Translations under genes and position numbers: made by a program
Notes under the pieces: model-generated
What the model saw: only the letters and a program-made list of their open reading frames with translations
What the model was told of the DNA's origin: nothing
Databases searched by the model: none
Assembly (NCBI GenBank): GCA_003537645.1
Contig: DPRM01000087.1
Span: 36,586-100,585, forward strand
Direction of reading: 5' to 3'
Source of the DNA: Prolixibacteraceae bacterium
GTDB taxonomy: Bacteria; Bacteroidota; Bacteroidia; Bacteroidales; Prolixibacteraceae
DNA length: 64,000 nucleotides
In this document: piece after piece, positions 19,324-26,898 of the stretch
How the letters are laid out: every line of letters begins with the position of its first letter
How positions within the stretch are numbered: the first letter of the stretch is position 1

Positions 19324-19680
19324 ATGATGGAAAATATCAACATAAAGTGGAATGAATTAAGTGATGGAGCATTACTGGTGCAGATTGGTCAGTTTGTTCA
19401 GCAAACACGCCTTAAACAGAATAAAAGCCAGCAGCAGGTAGCCAATGCCGCCGGAGTTAACCGGAGTACCCTGAGTCAAATCGAAAATGGGCGTGGAGGA
19501 ACTCTTCTTTCGCTGATTCAGATTTTGAGGGTACTCAATCAAATGTCGTTTCTGAACGTTTTTCAGGTTGAAGAGAAGATTAGCCCTATGTATCTTGCGA
19601 AAATGGAAATGAAGAAGCGCAGGCGAGCCCGAACCCCCAAAAAAGATGATCCCAAGCCATATTCTTTACCTGATTGGTGA
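19324..19680 (+). CDS. hipB: HipB-like XRE antitoxin
   Basis: 118 residues. A Cro/C1-type helix-turn-helix spans about residues 20-75 (LKQNKSQQQVANAAGVNRST then LSQIENGRGG). A lysine/arginine-rich tail (KKRRRARTPKKDD) may thread to HipA or DNA. By family it neutralises HipA and represses the operon. Its TGA overlaps the hipA ATG as TGATG, giving translational coupling. It starts with tandem ATGs at 19324 and 19327. Confidence 0.88.
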   Translation: MMENINIKWNELSDGALLVQIGQFVQQTRLKQNKSQQQVANAAGVNRSTLSQIENGRGGTLLSLIQILRVLNQMSFLNVFQVEEKISPMYLAKMEMKKRRRARTPKKDDPKPYSLPDW

Positions 19681-20972
19681 TGATAGAAAATGCATTCATA
19701 AATATCTGGAATAAGCGCATTGGTGCTATTCACTGGAATTCAGAATCAGGAGTTGCTGACTTTGAATTCGATGTGGATTTTCTTCAATCCGGATTAGATG
19801 TGTCGCCAATGAAAATGCCAATCAGAGAAGCCTCCAATAATATATTTTCATTTCGGGAGCTTGCCGGAAGCAATACATTTAAAGGTTTGCCCGGATTGCT
19901 GGCCGATGTTTTACCCGATCGTTACGGAAGTGCGTTGATTGATGCCTGGCTGGCCCGCGTAGGTCGTCCTTCGGGAAGTATGAACCCGGTTGAAATGCTT
20001 TGTTTTACCGGGAAGCGTGGAATGGGAGCATTGGAATTCGAGCCGGTAGTGCCAAAATCTGCCAATCAGGCTACAGTTGTTGAAATTGGGAGTTTGGTCG
20101 ATGTGGCGCAGCAAATCCTGACCGGACGGCAGTCGTTTCAGACCGACATTTCGAACGATGAGCAAAAAGCACTTTCCGATATTTTGAAAATCGGGACTTC
20201 GGCCGGAGGGGCGCGGGCAAAGGCAGTTGTGGCGTATAATCTTGAAACTGGCGAGGTTCGCTCTGGACAAACCGATGCTCCGGATGGTTTTACGCAATGG
20301 CTTCTTAAGTTCGATGGGGTTGACGATAGTCAGTTTGGAGCTACTTTTGGTTATGGCAGGGTTGAAATGGCTTATTATCTGATGGCTGCTGACTGCGGCA
20401 TTGAGATGACGGAATGCCGCCTGATCGAGGAAAGCGGGCGCGCACATTTTATGACCCGCCGGTTCGACCGCCCAAGAGGCAGCGAAAAGTTACATGTTCA
20501 AACATTTTGTGGGTTGATGCACTACGATTTCAACGATATTTATTCGTACAGCTACGAGCAATTGTTTCAGACCATGCGAATGTTGCGGCTTACTTATCCC
20601 GAAGCAGAACAAATGTTCCGGCGGATGGTGTTCAATGTAATGGCACAGAATTGCGACGATCATACCAAGAATTTTGCTTTTTTGATGAATCAATCGGGCG
20701 AATGGAAACTGGCTCCGGCTTATGATGTTTGCCATGCTTACCGCCCCGGAAGCGCCTGGGTAAGCCAACATGCGCTGAGCATAAATGGCAAGAGACAAGG
20801 AATTACGCGTGACGATCTGCTGGAAGTTGGTCGCCAGATGAATGTAAAAAAAGCGCCTGCCATTATTCAGCAAATTGCCGAAACGGTTGCCAAATGGCAT
20901 GGATTTGCGGAGCAGGTTGGTGTGGAGGCGAAATTGAGGGATGCAATTGGGGAGACACTGGTAATTTTGTAG
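19680..20972 (+). CDS. hipA: HipA-like serine/threonine kinase toxin
   Basis: 430 residues, full length for HipA. The N-terminal subdomain (IWNKRIGAIHWNSESGVADF, FSFRELAGSNTFKGLPGLLADVLPD read as separate blocks) precedes the kinase core. That core has the Ser-containing P-loop region TSAGGARAKA (Ser174), MTRRFDRPRG, catalytic NCDDHTKN (Asp326/Asp327) and the metal site LAPAYDV. HipA kinases phosphorylate aminoacyl-tRNA synthetases such as GltX and cause dormancy; the target here is unknown. The ATG at 19680 is preferred because it overlaps the hipB stop; in-frame TTG/GTG codons lie just before it. All core catalytic motifs look intact. Confidence 0.93.
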   Translation: MIENAFINIWNKRIGAIHWNSESGVADFEFDVDFLQSGLDVSPMKMPIREASNNIFSFRELAGSNTFKGLPGLLADVLPDRYGSALIDAWLARVGRPSGSMNPVEMLCFTGKRGMGALEFEPVVPKSANQATVVEIGSLVDVAQQILTGRQSFQTDISNDEQKALSDILKIGTSAGGARAKAVVAYNLETGEVRSGQTDAPDGFTQWLLKFDGVDDSQFGATFGYGRVEMAYYLMAADCGIEMTECRLIEESGRAHFMTRRFDRPRGSEKLHVQTFCGLMHYDFNDIYSYSYEQLFQTMRMLRLTYPEAEQMFRRMVFNVMAQNCDDHTKNFAFLMNQSGEWKLAPAYDVCHAYRPGSAWVSQHALSINGKRQGITRDDLLEVGRQMNVKKAPAIIQQIAETVAKWHGFAEQVGVEAKLRDAIGETLVIL

Positions 20973-20984
20973 TTCATAAAATAG

Positions 20985-21017
20985 CAACTTGAGGTCACAA
21001 TTTGTGACCTCAAGTTG
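20985..21017. promoter_or_regulatory. 33-nt perfect palindrome upstream of the ORF6N gene
   Basis: The left arm CAACTTGAGGTCACAA (20985-21000) is followed by one base and its exact reverse complement (21002-21017). It lies 12 nt after hipA and 34 nt before the ORF6N start. No T-tract follows, so it is not a standard terminator. A DNA operator for the ORF6N protein or a cruciform-forming mobile-repeat end are both possible. Confidence 0.75.
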
Positions 21018-21051
21018 GGAAAAGATAAATTTTGCTTAAAAATAAATTTAC

Positions 21052-21594
21052 ATGAATGACCAAATAGATTCGATTATCATTCCAGAAGAGGTACTAATAA
21101 ATAAGATATACCTGATTAGGAATCAGAAGGTGATGCTCGATAGCGATTTGGCAGAGCTTTTTGATGTAAAAGCTATTCGCCTGCGTGAACAGGTGAAACG
21201 AAATATAGAAAAATTCCCAGGGCATTTTATGTTTCGCTTAACAAATGAGGAAGTCGAAATCATGGTATCGCAAAATGCGATACCTTCCAAACAACATCTT
21301 GGAGGTTCTATGCCTTATGTCTTTACTGAACATGGAGTGCTACAATTGGCAAATGTTTTAAAAAGCGGAACGGCAGTGCAGGTTAGTATTAAAATAATTG
21401 AAGTTTTTGTAAAAATGAGGGAAATGCTGGCCGACAATTTAAGCGTTCGACTTGAAATTGAGGAAATTAAAAAGAAACTGGCCCATCAGGATAAAAACAT
21501 TGAACTGGTATTTAATTATCTTGATGAGCTGATTGAAAAGCAGGAAACCCCAAAGTCGCGCAGAGAAATTGGGTTTAAGAGAAATCTCGAATAA
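21052..21594 (+). CDS. ORF6N domain protein
   Basis: 180 residues. The N-terminal ORF6N DNA-binding domain is clear (LINKIYLIRNQKVMLDSDLA, LFDVKAIRLREQVKRN, FPGHFMFRLTNEE, MPYVFTEHGVLQLANVL). A C-terminal helical segment (LEIEEIKKKLAHQDKNIELV) probably mediates oligomerisation. ORF6N/KilA-N domains are typical of phage and mobile-element regulators, but free-standing copies are widespread in Bacteroidota chromosomes. It is placed directly after hipBA and behind a perfect palindrome. Role unknown. Confidence 0.9.
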   Translation: MNDQIDSIIIPEEVLINKIYLIRNQKVMLDSDLAELFDVKAIRLREQVKRNIEKFPGHFMFRLTNEEVEIMVSQNAIPSKQHLGGSMPYVFTEHGVLQLANVLKSGTAVQVSIKIIEVFVKMREMLADNLSVRLEIEEIKKKLAHQDKNIELVFNYLDELIEKQETPKSRREIGFKRNLE

Positions 21595-21602
21595 ATACAA
21601 TC

Positions 21603-22322
21603 ATGCCACGCAACCCCTATTTCCAATTCAAACAATTTCGCATTGTTCAGGAACGGTCGGCCATGAAAGTGGGTATGGACGGCGTGTTGCTTGGAGCTTG
21701 GACTGATCCTTCAGGCGCTGAACGAATTCTGGATATTGGTACCGGCACCGGATTGATTGTGCTGATGATGGCCCAGAAAAATGCTTCGGCGCAAATTGAT
21801 GCTATTGAAGTTGATCCGGAAGCGCTTCAGGAAGCCACCGTAAATATTCAGCAATCAGCTTGGAGTGATAGGATTAACGCAAAACTTTGTTCTTTTCAGG
21901 ATTTTGCAGCACAAACCGACCAAAACTATGATCTGATTGTAAGCAATCCGCCATTTTTCACCAATGGAGTTAAGGCTCCAATCGAAACCCGGGCACAGGC
22001 TCGCCACGCCGAGACTTTGCCGCTCGATGTTTTGATTTCAGGAGCCGCAAATATGCTTTCTGAAAATGGCAGAATAGCTTTGGTTTTGCCAATCGAAAGT
22101 CTTCAGGAGATTGAGAATCTGGCTCAATCAAATAGCCTTTTCATTTCACGATTGTGTCGGGTAAAACCCAATCCACAGAAACCGGTTTTTCGGATACTGA
22201 TAGAATTAACCAATTCGGAATGTATTTTTCAGGAAGGAAACCTGATAATTGAATTTGAAAAACACCACGATTACACTCTGGAATACAAGGAATTGACCAA
22301 AGATTTTTACCTGAAATTCTGA
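21603..22322 (+). CDS. trmN6: tRNA1(Val) (adenine(37)-N6)-methyltransferase
   Basis: A 239-residue SAM-dependent Rossmann methyltransferase. Motif I is LDIGTGTGLIVLMMAQ, the acidic loop is DAIEVDPEAL, and the N6-adenine signature NPPFF lies in DLIVSNPPFFTNG. The N-terminal FKQFRIVQERSAMKVGMDGV is typical of YfiC/TrmN6. It follows the ORF6N gene by 8 nt, though the functional link is unclear. It is predicted to modify A37 of tRNA1(Val). Confidence 0.93.
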   Translation: MPRNPYFQFKQFRIVQERSAMKVGMDGVLLGAWTDPSGAERILDIGTGTGLIVLMMAQKNASAQIDAIEVDPEALQEATVNIQQSAWSDRINAKLCSFQDFAAQTDQNYDLIVSNPPFFTNGVKAPIETRAQARHAETLPLDVLISGAANMLSENGRIALVLPIESLQEIENLAQSNSLFISRLCRVKPNPQKPVFRILIELTNSECIFQEGNLIIEFEKHHDYTLEYKELTKDFYLKF

Positions 22323-22339
22323 AAAGAGAAATCACGAAA

Positions 22340-22375
22340 AATGGCAAGCCGTGCGAAATTTGCTGACTTGCCATT
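22340..22375. terminator. hairpin between convergent genes
   Basis: AATGGCAAG (22340-22348) pairs with CTTGCCATT (22367-22375) around an 18-nt loop, 18 nt after trmN6 and before the end of the opposing flavodoxin gene. The following sequence is T-rich but interrupted. Probable terminator. Confidence 0.5.
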
Positions 22376-22398
22376 GCTCTGATTTTCTTTTACTGAAA

Positions 22399-22902
22399 TC
22401 ACACCAGAAACATAAACGGGCTATACGTTTTTTCCATCCGGGTGGCAAACCGATCGATGGAGTTGTGATCGATTTTTGAAACACTTTCCCGAACTTTTGC
22501 AATTTTTTTTACGAGCATTTTCTCCACAAAATTCATTTTATCGAAGTTAAATTCTCCACCAAAAATGGCTTCTGTTTTTGCCATTTGGTGCAGCTCTTCA
22601 GGAAAAGCATTTTTGATCTGTTCGCGGGCAACTTCGGGCTCGTACATGCAGCAAATAAAAAGGCCTATTTCCTTGTACGACAATGCTTCCATGTTGGCGG
22701 TACAAAAATCCCTGACTTTTTTCTGAATTTGTCCGGCATGAATTGAGCCGCCAATAATTACCCTGTCGGCATTATCAAAAGTAGGAGTTGGGTTTTGTTG
22801 TAGATTGTAGATGATTACTTCCCCTGATAGTTTTTGAGAAAGTTCCAGCACTGCTTTTTCGGTGCACCCGTGCGAGGTCGCGTAAATAATTGTTGTTTTC
22901 AT
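22399..22902 (-). CDS. flavodoxin-domain protein (HemG-like)
   Basis: 167 residues. The FMN phosphate-binding loop follows the first strand (TTIIYATSHGCTEKAV). Further family blocks are ADRVIIGGSIHAGQIQKKVR and EIGLFICCMYEPEVAREQI, and the Phe-Asn-Phe-Asp-Lys-Met region resembles the HemG family. HemG is a menaquinone-dependent protoporphyrinogen oxidase; this assignment is only by similarity, and a general flavodoxin role is possible. It is divergent from the ferredoxin reductase-like gene with 222 nt between. Confidence 0.75.
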   Translation of the reverse strand: MKTTIIYATSHGCTEKAVLELSQKLSGEVIIYNLQQNPTPTFDNADRVIIGGSIHAGQIQKKVRDFCTANMEALSYKEIGLFICCMYEPEVAREQIKNAFPEELHQMAKTEAIFGGEFNFDKMNFVEKMLVKKIAKVRESVSKIDHNSIDRFATRMEKTYSPFMFLV

Positions 22903-23074
22903 GAGTTGCTAGTTTGTTTTTCTGTTTTGTTTTCATCCAAATTTACGGAAACGCGATCAATCAATCATTTAGTTTTGTCATAATTTTCAAGATTTTTTGT
23001 TAAAAAAACAGAACAAAAGGGTTGCTGATGAGTTAAATGCAATGTTATCTTTTATGCGTAAATAAAAGACATGC

Positions 23075-23105
23075 TTGTCTGAAATGAAAATAAATGATAT
23101 TTTTG
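23075..23105 (+). promoter_or_regulatory. Bacteroidota promoter of the ferredoxin reductase-like gene
   Basis: TATTTTTG (23098-23105) matches the TAnnTTTG -7 box exactly. TTG (23075-23077) lies 20 nt upstream, at the -33 position. The start codon follows 19 nt after the -7 box, giving a very short leader. Confidence 0.5.
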
Positions 23106-23124
23106 CACTCCAAATTGTAAACCC

Positions 23125-23805
23125 ATGATGCATTTAATTAAGCACGAAATAAAAATTGACGAAAGTTTCTACAAAATTGAAGAAATCAGGCAATTGACTA
23201 ACGAAACATTTTCGCTGAAATTGCCCCGAGCCCGCTTTGCTTTTAAGGCAGGTCAGCACATTTCACTGGGTATTCACGGCGATTACCAAAGCCGTGAGTA
23301 TTCTATTTACAGTGGCGAAAACGACGAAAATCTCGAAGTTCTGGTAAAAGAAGTTGACAATGGCTATTTTACGCCCAAACTCCGGAAGCTAAAAACTGGC
23401 GATTTGGTTGAGATTCACGGGCCTTTCGGGAAATTTGGTATGGAACCCAAAGATGCCGAAACCGGGAAATTTGTGTTTATCGCCAGTGGTACCGGCATAG
23501 CGCCATTCCGCAGCATGGTGCGAACTTATCCTGAAATTGATTACACACTGATTCACGGCGTACGGTATTCGACTGAAGCCTACGATCGGCATGAATACGC
23601 CAGCGATAGATACATTTTGTGTTCGAGCCGCGATCAGAAAGGAACCTATACTGGCAGATTAACTGGTTATCTGAAAGACTGCACTTTCTCACCTGAAACC
23701 CACTTTTACTTGTGCGGCAACAGCGACATGATTTTTGACGCCCTTGAAATCCTGAAAGACAAAGGTTTCGAGCGCGACCAGATCCACTGCGAAGTATATT
23801 TTTAG
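23125..23805 (+). CDS. ferredoxin-NAD(P)+ reductase-like FAD protein
   Basis: 226 residues. The FAD domain carries the RxYS motif (SREYSIYSG). The NAD(P) domain carries FIASGTGIAPFRSM and LCGNSDMIFDALEIL, and the C-terminus is CEVYF. This layout is that of FNR-type two-domain reductases without an iron-sulfur domain. Tandem ATGs lie at 23125 and 23128. The electron partner is unknown; the divergent flavodoxin gene next to it is a possible partner, which is inference only. Confidence 0.9.
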   Translation: MMHLIKHEIKIDESFYKIEEIRQLTNETFSLKLPRARFAFKAGQHISLGIHGDYQSREYSIYSGENDENLEVLVKEVDNGYFTPKLRKLKTGDLVEIHGPFGKFGMEPKDAETGKFVFIASGTGIAPFRSMVRTYPEIDYTLIHGVRYSTEAYDRHEYASDRYILCSSRDQKGTYTGRLTGYLKDCTFSPETHFYLCGNSDMIFDALEILKDKGFERDQIHCEVYF

Positions 23806-23814
23806 ATAAAGAAT

Positions 23815-23911
23815 AACCACATAGACACATAGAACACATAGGTTTTTATTGAATGCGATTTTAATCGGGTTTTAAAAACTCTACTATTGTGACCTATGTG
23901 CCTATGTGGTT
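23815..23911. repeat. inverted repeat of the CCACATAG family
   Basis: AACCACATAGACACATAG (23815-23832) is matched by the reverse complement at 23894-23911 with one mismatch. Direct CACATAG-type units (CACATAGACACATAGAACACATAGG) make the left arm internally repetitive. It fills the space between the ferredoxin reductase and MiaB-like genes. I recall this type as a dispersed element in Bacteroidota intergenic regions; copy number here is one. Confidence 0.7.
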
Positions 23912-23926
23912 TTATAAAATCGATAC

Positions 23927-25279
23927 ATGAAATACCACCTGATTACATTGGGTTGCCAGATGAATCTTTCCGACAGCGAACGGGTAAGTTCGGTCCTCGA
24001 AAGCATGGGCTACGAGCGGACAGAAAACGAGGAAGAAGCAAGTTTGCTTGGGATGTTGGCCTGTTCGGTGCGGCAAAAGCCCATTGATAAGGTTTACAAC
24101 AAAATTGCCCAATGGAATCGCTGGAAGAACAAGCGCAATCTTGTCACTTTTGTTTCAGGATGTTTGTTGCCTGCTGATAAGGAGAAATTCCTGAAATCTT
24201 TCGACCTGATTTTCCAGATGAGCGAACTGGCTCAATTGCCAGAAATGATTCGCGAATACGGAGTGGTAACACCAGCCGGCTTGAGAACTCCGCAACCTAC
24301 GATGCCAAAAAACGAGCACATTGCCGAGATGTGGCACATCAAACCGAAATACCAGTCAACTTACGAAGCCTTTGTGCCGATTCAGAATGGTTGCGATAAA
24401 TTCTGTACGTTCTGCGCTGTTCCTTATACACGTGGGCGCGAGGTTTCGCGCCCTTCCGTAGAAATTATTGATGAGGTTCGCCATTTAGTCAATCAAGGCT
24501 ACAAATCGATCACCCTTTTAGGGCAAAATGTAAATTCGTACGGACTCGACAAAAACGGCGAAGAAATTAATTTTGCTGAACTGCTCCGGCAAATTGGTGA
24601 ATACGGCAAAATTTCAGGCGAAGAATTCTGGGTGTATTTTACTTCGCCGCATCCGCAGGACATGAACCGCGAAGTGATTGAGGTGATTGCCGCTTATGAT
24701 TGTCTGGCCAAGCAAATTCATTTGCCTATGCAAAGTGGCGACGAGCGCGTACTGATTAAAATGAACCGCCGCCATTCGATGGACAAATACCGCCGCATTG
24801 TGGGCGATATTCGCGAACTGATTCCGCAGGCAACTTTGTTTACCGACATCATTGTTGGTTTTTCGAGCGAAGGAGAAGCCGAATTTCAGAACACCGTGGC
24901 CGCAATGAATGAATTTAAATTTAACATGGCATACATTGCCATGTATTCGCCGCGACCAGGAGCTGCAAGTTACCGATGGGAAAACGAAGTTTCTTCGGAC
25001 GACAAAAAAGATCGGCTTCACCGGCTATCCGAAATTTTGAAAGGACATTCAAGAGACTACAATGAAACGCTGGTTGGTAAAACCGTTCGTGTTCTGATTA
25101 ATGGAACCGACCGAAAGACTGGCTTCTCAACCGGACTCACTGAAGGAAAATTAATTGTTAGACTTGATCGTCAGGATAATTCGCTGATGGGAAAAATTGT
25201 TGATGTGAAAATCACTTCGGCTGCCGATTTTTCGATGAGTGGGGAGCTTCAGGAAGTGTTCAGTCTCAGTAATCAGTAA
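23927..25279 (+). CDS. miaB: MiaB-like tRNA-2-methylthio-N6-isopentenyladenosine synthase
   Basis: 450 residues. The UPF0004 domain carries Cys10 (TLGCQMNLSDSERV), Cys46 and Cys79, the same positions as in E. coli MiaB. The radical-SAM CxxxCxxC is Cys156/160/163 (GCDKFCTFC), followed by VPYTRGREVSRP, and a TRAM domain ends the protein. The reaction would be methylthiolation at C2 of i6A37. The surroundings of Cys46 (GMLACSVRQKP) differ from the usual NTCxxRExA, so this may be a divergent MiaB or a paralogue. The second member of the family (MtaB) follows downstream. Confidence 0.85.
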   Translation: MKYHLITLGCQMNLSDSERVSSVLESMGYERTENEEEASLLGMLACSVRQKPIDKVYNKIAQWNRWKNKRNLVTFVSGCLLPADKEKFLKSFDLIFQMSELAQLPEMIREYGVVTPAGLRTPQPTMPKNEHIAEMWHIKPKYQSTYEAFVPIQNGCDKFCTFCAVPYTRGREVSRPSVEIIDEVRHLVNQGYKSITLLGQNVNSYGLDKNGEEINFAELLRQIGEYGKISGEEFWVYFTSPHPQDMNREVIEVIAAYDCLAKQIHLPMQSGDERVLIKMNRRHSMDKYRRIVGDIRELIPQATLFTDIIVGFSSEGEAEFQNTVAAMNEFKFNMAYIAMYSPRPGAASYRWENEVSSDDKKDRLHRLSEILKGHSRDYNETLVGKTVRVLINGTDRKTGFSTGLTEGKLIVRLDRQDNSLMGKIVDVKITSAADFSMSGELQEVFSLSNQ

Positions 25280-25411
25280 GGTATTGGGACAGTATCCTTT
25301 GCCGTCACATTTATGCGACGGACATGAAATAACAAAAAACAAGACGCATCTACCAATTAAATTTAAAACGGAAATACTGTATGCGCCACAATGTAAATCC
25401 AGAAAAAAGCA

Positions 25412-26716
25412 GTGAATTCAAACAATACTAAAAAAATCGCCTTTAAAACCCTTGGTTGCAGGCTCAACCAATACGAAACCGATGCTTTGGTTACCGATTT
25501 CGACAAGGCCGGGTACCAACTTGTCGGTGTTGACGAATCGCCTGATGTGGTGGTGGTCAATACCTGCACCGTAACCAATCAAAGTGACCAGAAATCGCGG
25601 ACGACTATTAGTCAGGCTGCGCGCGCAAACAACAATGCCGTTGTGGTCGTGACCGGCTGTATGGCCAATAATTTCAAGGAAAAGCTCGAAAGTCAGGACA
25701 ACATTACTTTTGTGGTGGAGAACAATCGCAAAAGCTCGATTCTTTCATTGGTCGATGCACATTTTTCAGGAGAGATACTTCATCCGGAACAATTGCCGCA
25801 GGATGTATTTCGGTACGAACCTGTTCGCAAAAGCCTTCATACCCGCAGTGCCGTGAAAATTCAGGATGGATGCGATAATTTCTGTACCTTCTGTATTATT
25901 CCAATGGTTCGAGGGCGGGCAGTTTCGCGTCCGGTTGCCGAAGTTCTGGAAAGTGTGCGTAAAACCATCGAAAACGGGTTTAAAGAAATTGTGATTACCG
26001 GTGTGAATATTGGCCGGTATGAAGACCGAGAAGCTCGTTTTGAAGATCTACTGGCTCAGGTCTTGGAAGTCCCGGGAGATTTTCGGGTGCGCATTTCGTC
26101 GCTTGAGCCCGATGGTTTTGGCGACCGCTTTGTGCAACTGTTTTCCCATCCCAAACTAATGCCGCATCTGCACCTGTGTCTGCAAAGCGGTTCCGAAAAA
26201 ACACTGCTCCGGATGCGGCGTATGTACGATGTGGAGCAATTCCGAAAAACAATCAATCAATTTCGGTCAGTTTATCCTGAATTTAATTTTACAACCGACA
26301 TCATTGTTGGATTCCCCGGTGAAACCGACGAAGAATTTCAGCAAACTTTAGATGCTGTTAGCGAATTTAATTTCAGCCATGTGCATACTTTCAAGTATTC
26401 TGTGCGGAAAGGAACACGGGCCGAACGAATGGAAAATCATATTCCGGAGAAAATAAAAACTGCACGATCAGCTCAAATCAGGGAACTTTCCGAAGAAAAT
26501 AAACTTCGGTACTACCAAAGTCTGATAGGAAAAACCCAGAAGGTTTTGGTTGAAAAAGCCACCAGAACAAAAGCGTCAGGATATGGCGATTTATTTGTTC
26601 CGGTCGAATTTCAAGCCAAAGATATTCAGAAGAATACGATCCACACAGTGAAATTAACAGGCCTGTCGGGCGAAGGTGAAAAGTTGGTTTTAGTGGGGGA
26701 ATTGGTTCCAAACTAA
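25412..26716 (+). CDS. mtaB: tRNA t6A37 methylthiotransferase MtaB
   Basis: 434 residues. KTLGCRLNQYETDAL (Cys16), VVNTCTVTNQSDQKSR (Cys52) and VTGCMA (Cys83) bind the auxiliary 4Fe-4S cluster. Cys154/158/161 (GCDNFCTFC) bind the radical-SAM cluster, followed by IPMVRGRAVSRP. 'GCRLNQYE' and 'NTCTVTNQSDQKSR' separate MtaB from MiaB and RimO. It would convert t6A37 to ms2t6A37 in tRNA-Lys. A GTG at 25412 is the start; the next in-frame Met is far inside the conserved domain. Confidence 0.93.
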   Translation: MNSNNTKKIAFKTLGCRLNQYETDALVTDFDKAGYQLVGVDESPDVVVVNTCTVTNQSDQKSRTTISQAARANNNAVVVVTGCMANNFKEKLESQDNITFVVENNRKSSILSLVDAHFSGEILHPEQLPQDVFRYEPVRKSLHTRSAVKIQDGCDNFCTFCIIPMVRGRAVSRPVAEVLESVRKTIENGFKEIVITGVNIGRYEDREARFEDLLAQVLEVPGDFRVRISSLEPDGFGDRFVQLFSHPKLMPHLHLCLQSGSEKTLLRMRRMYDVEQFRKTINQFRSVYPEFNFTTDIIVGFPGETDEEFQQTLDAVSEFNFSHVHTFKYSVRKGTRAERMENHIPEKIKTARSAQIRELSEENKLRYYQSLIGKTQKVLVEKATRTKASGYGDLFVPVEFQAKDIQKNTIHTVKLTGLSGEGEKLVLVGELVPN

Positions 26717-26898
26717 ACCTGTATTGTTGGATTGGTTCGACAATTTGTTTGATTAATAAATGACTGATTGAAAAAAAGTAAGGTTGAATTTCCTATTTGC
26801 ACTACGAAACCACCTTCAATTCTATTAAATTTTCATGCCCGGTGAACTAAATGAATCAGTTCTTTGTCTAAGTGATTTAAACTTTTCTGTTTAATCAG

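Noticed and set aside
19324..21594. HipBA-ORF6N region as part of a prophage
   Set aside because: No phage structural, integrase or lysis genes are near; neighbours on both sides are chromosomal housekeeping genes.
23815..23850. Possible CRISPR-like direct repeats (CACATAG units)
   Set aside because: Unit length and spacing are too short and irregular, there are no unique spacers and no cas genes; it is better explained as one inverted repeat.
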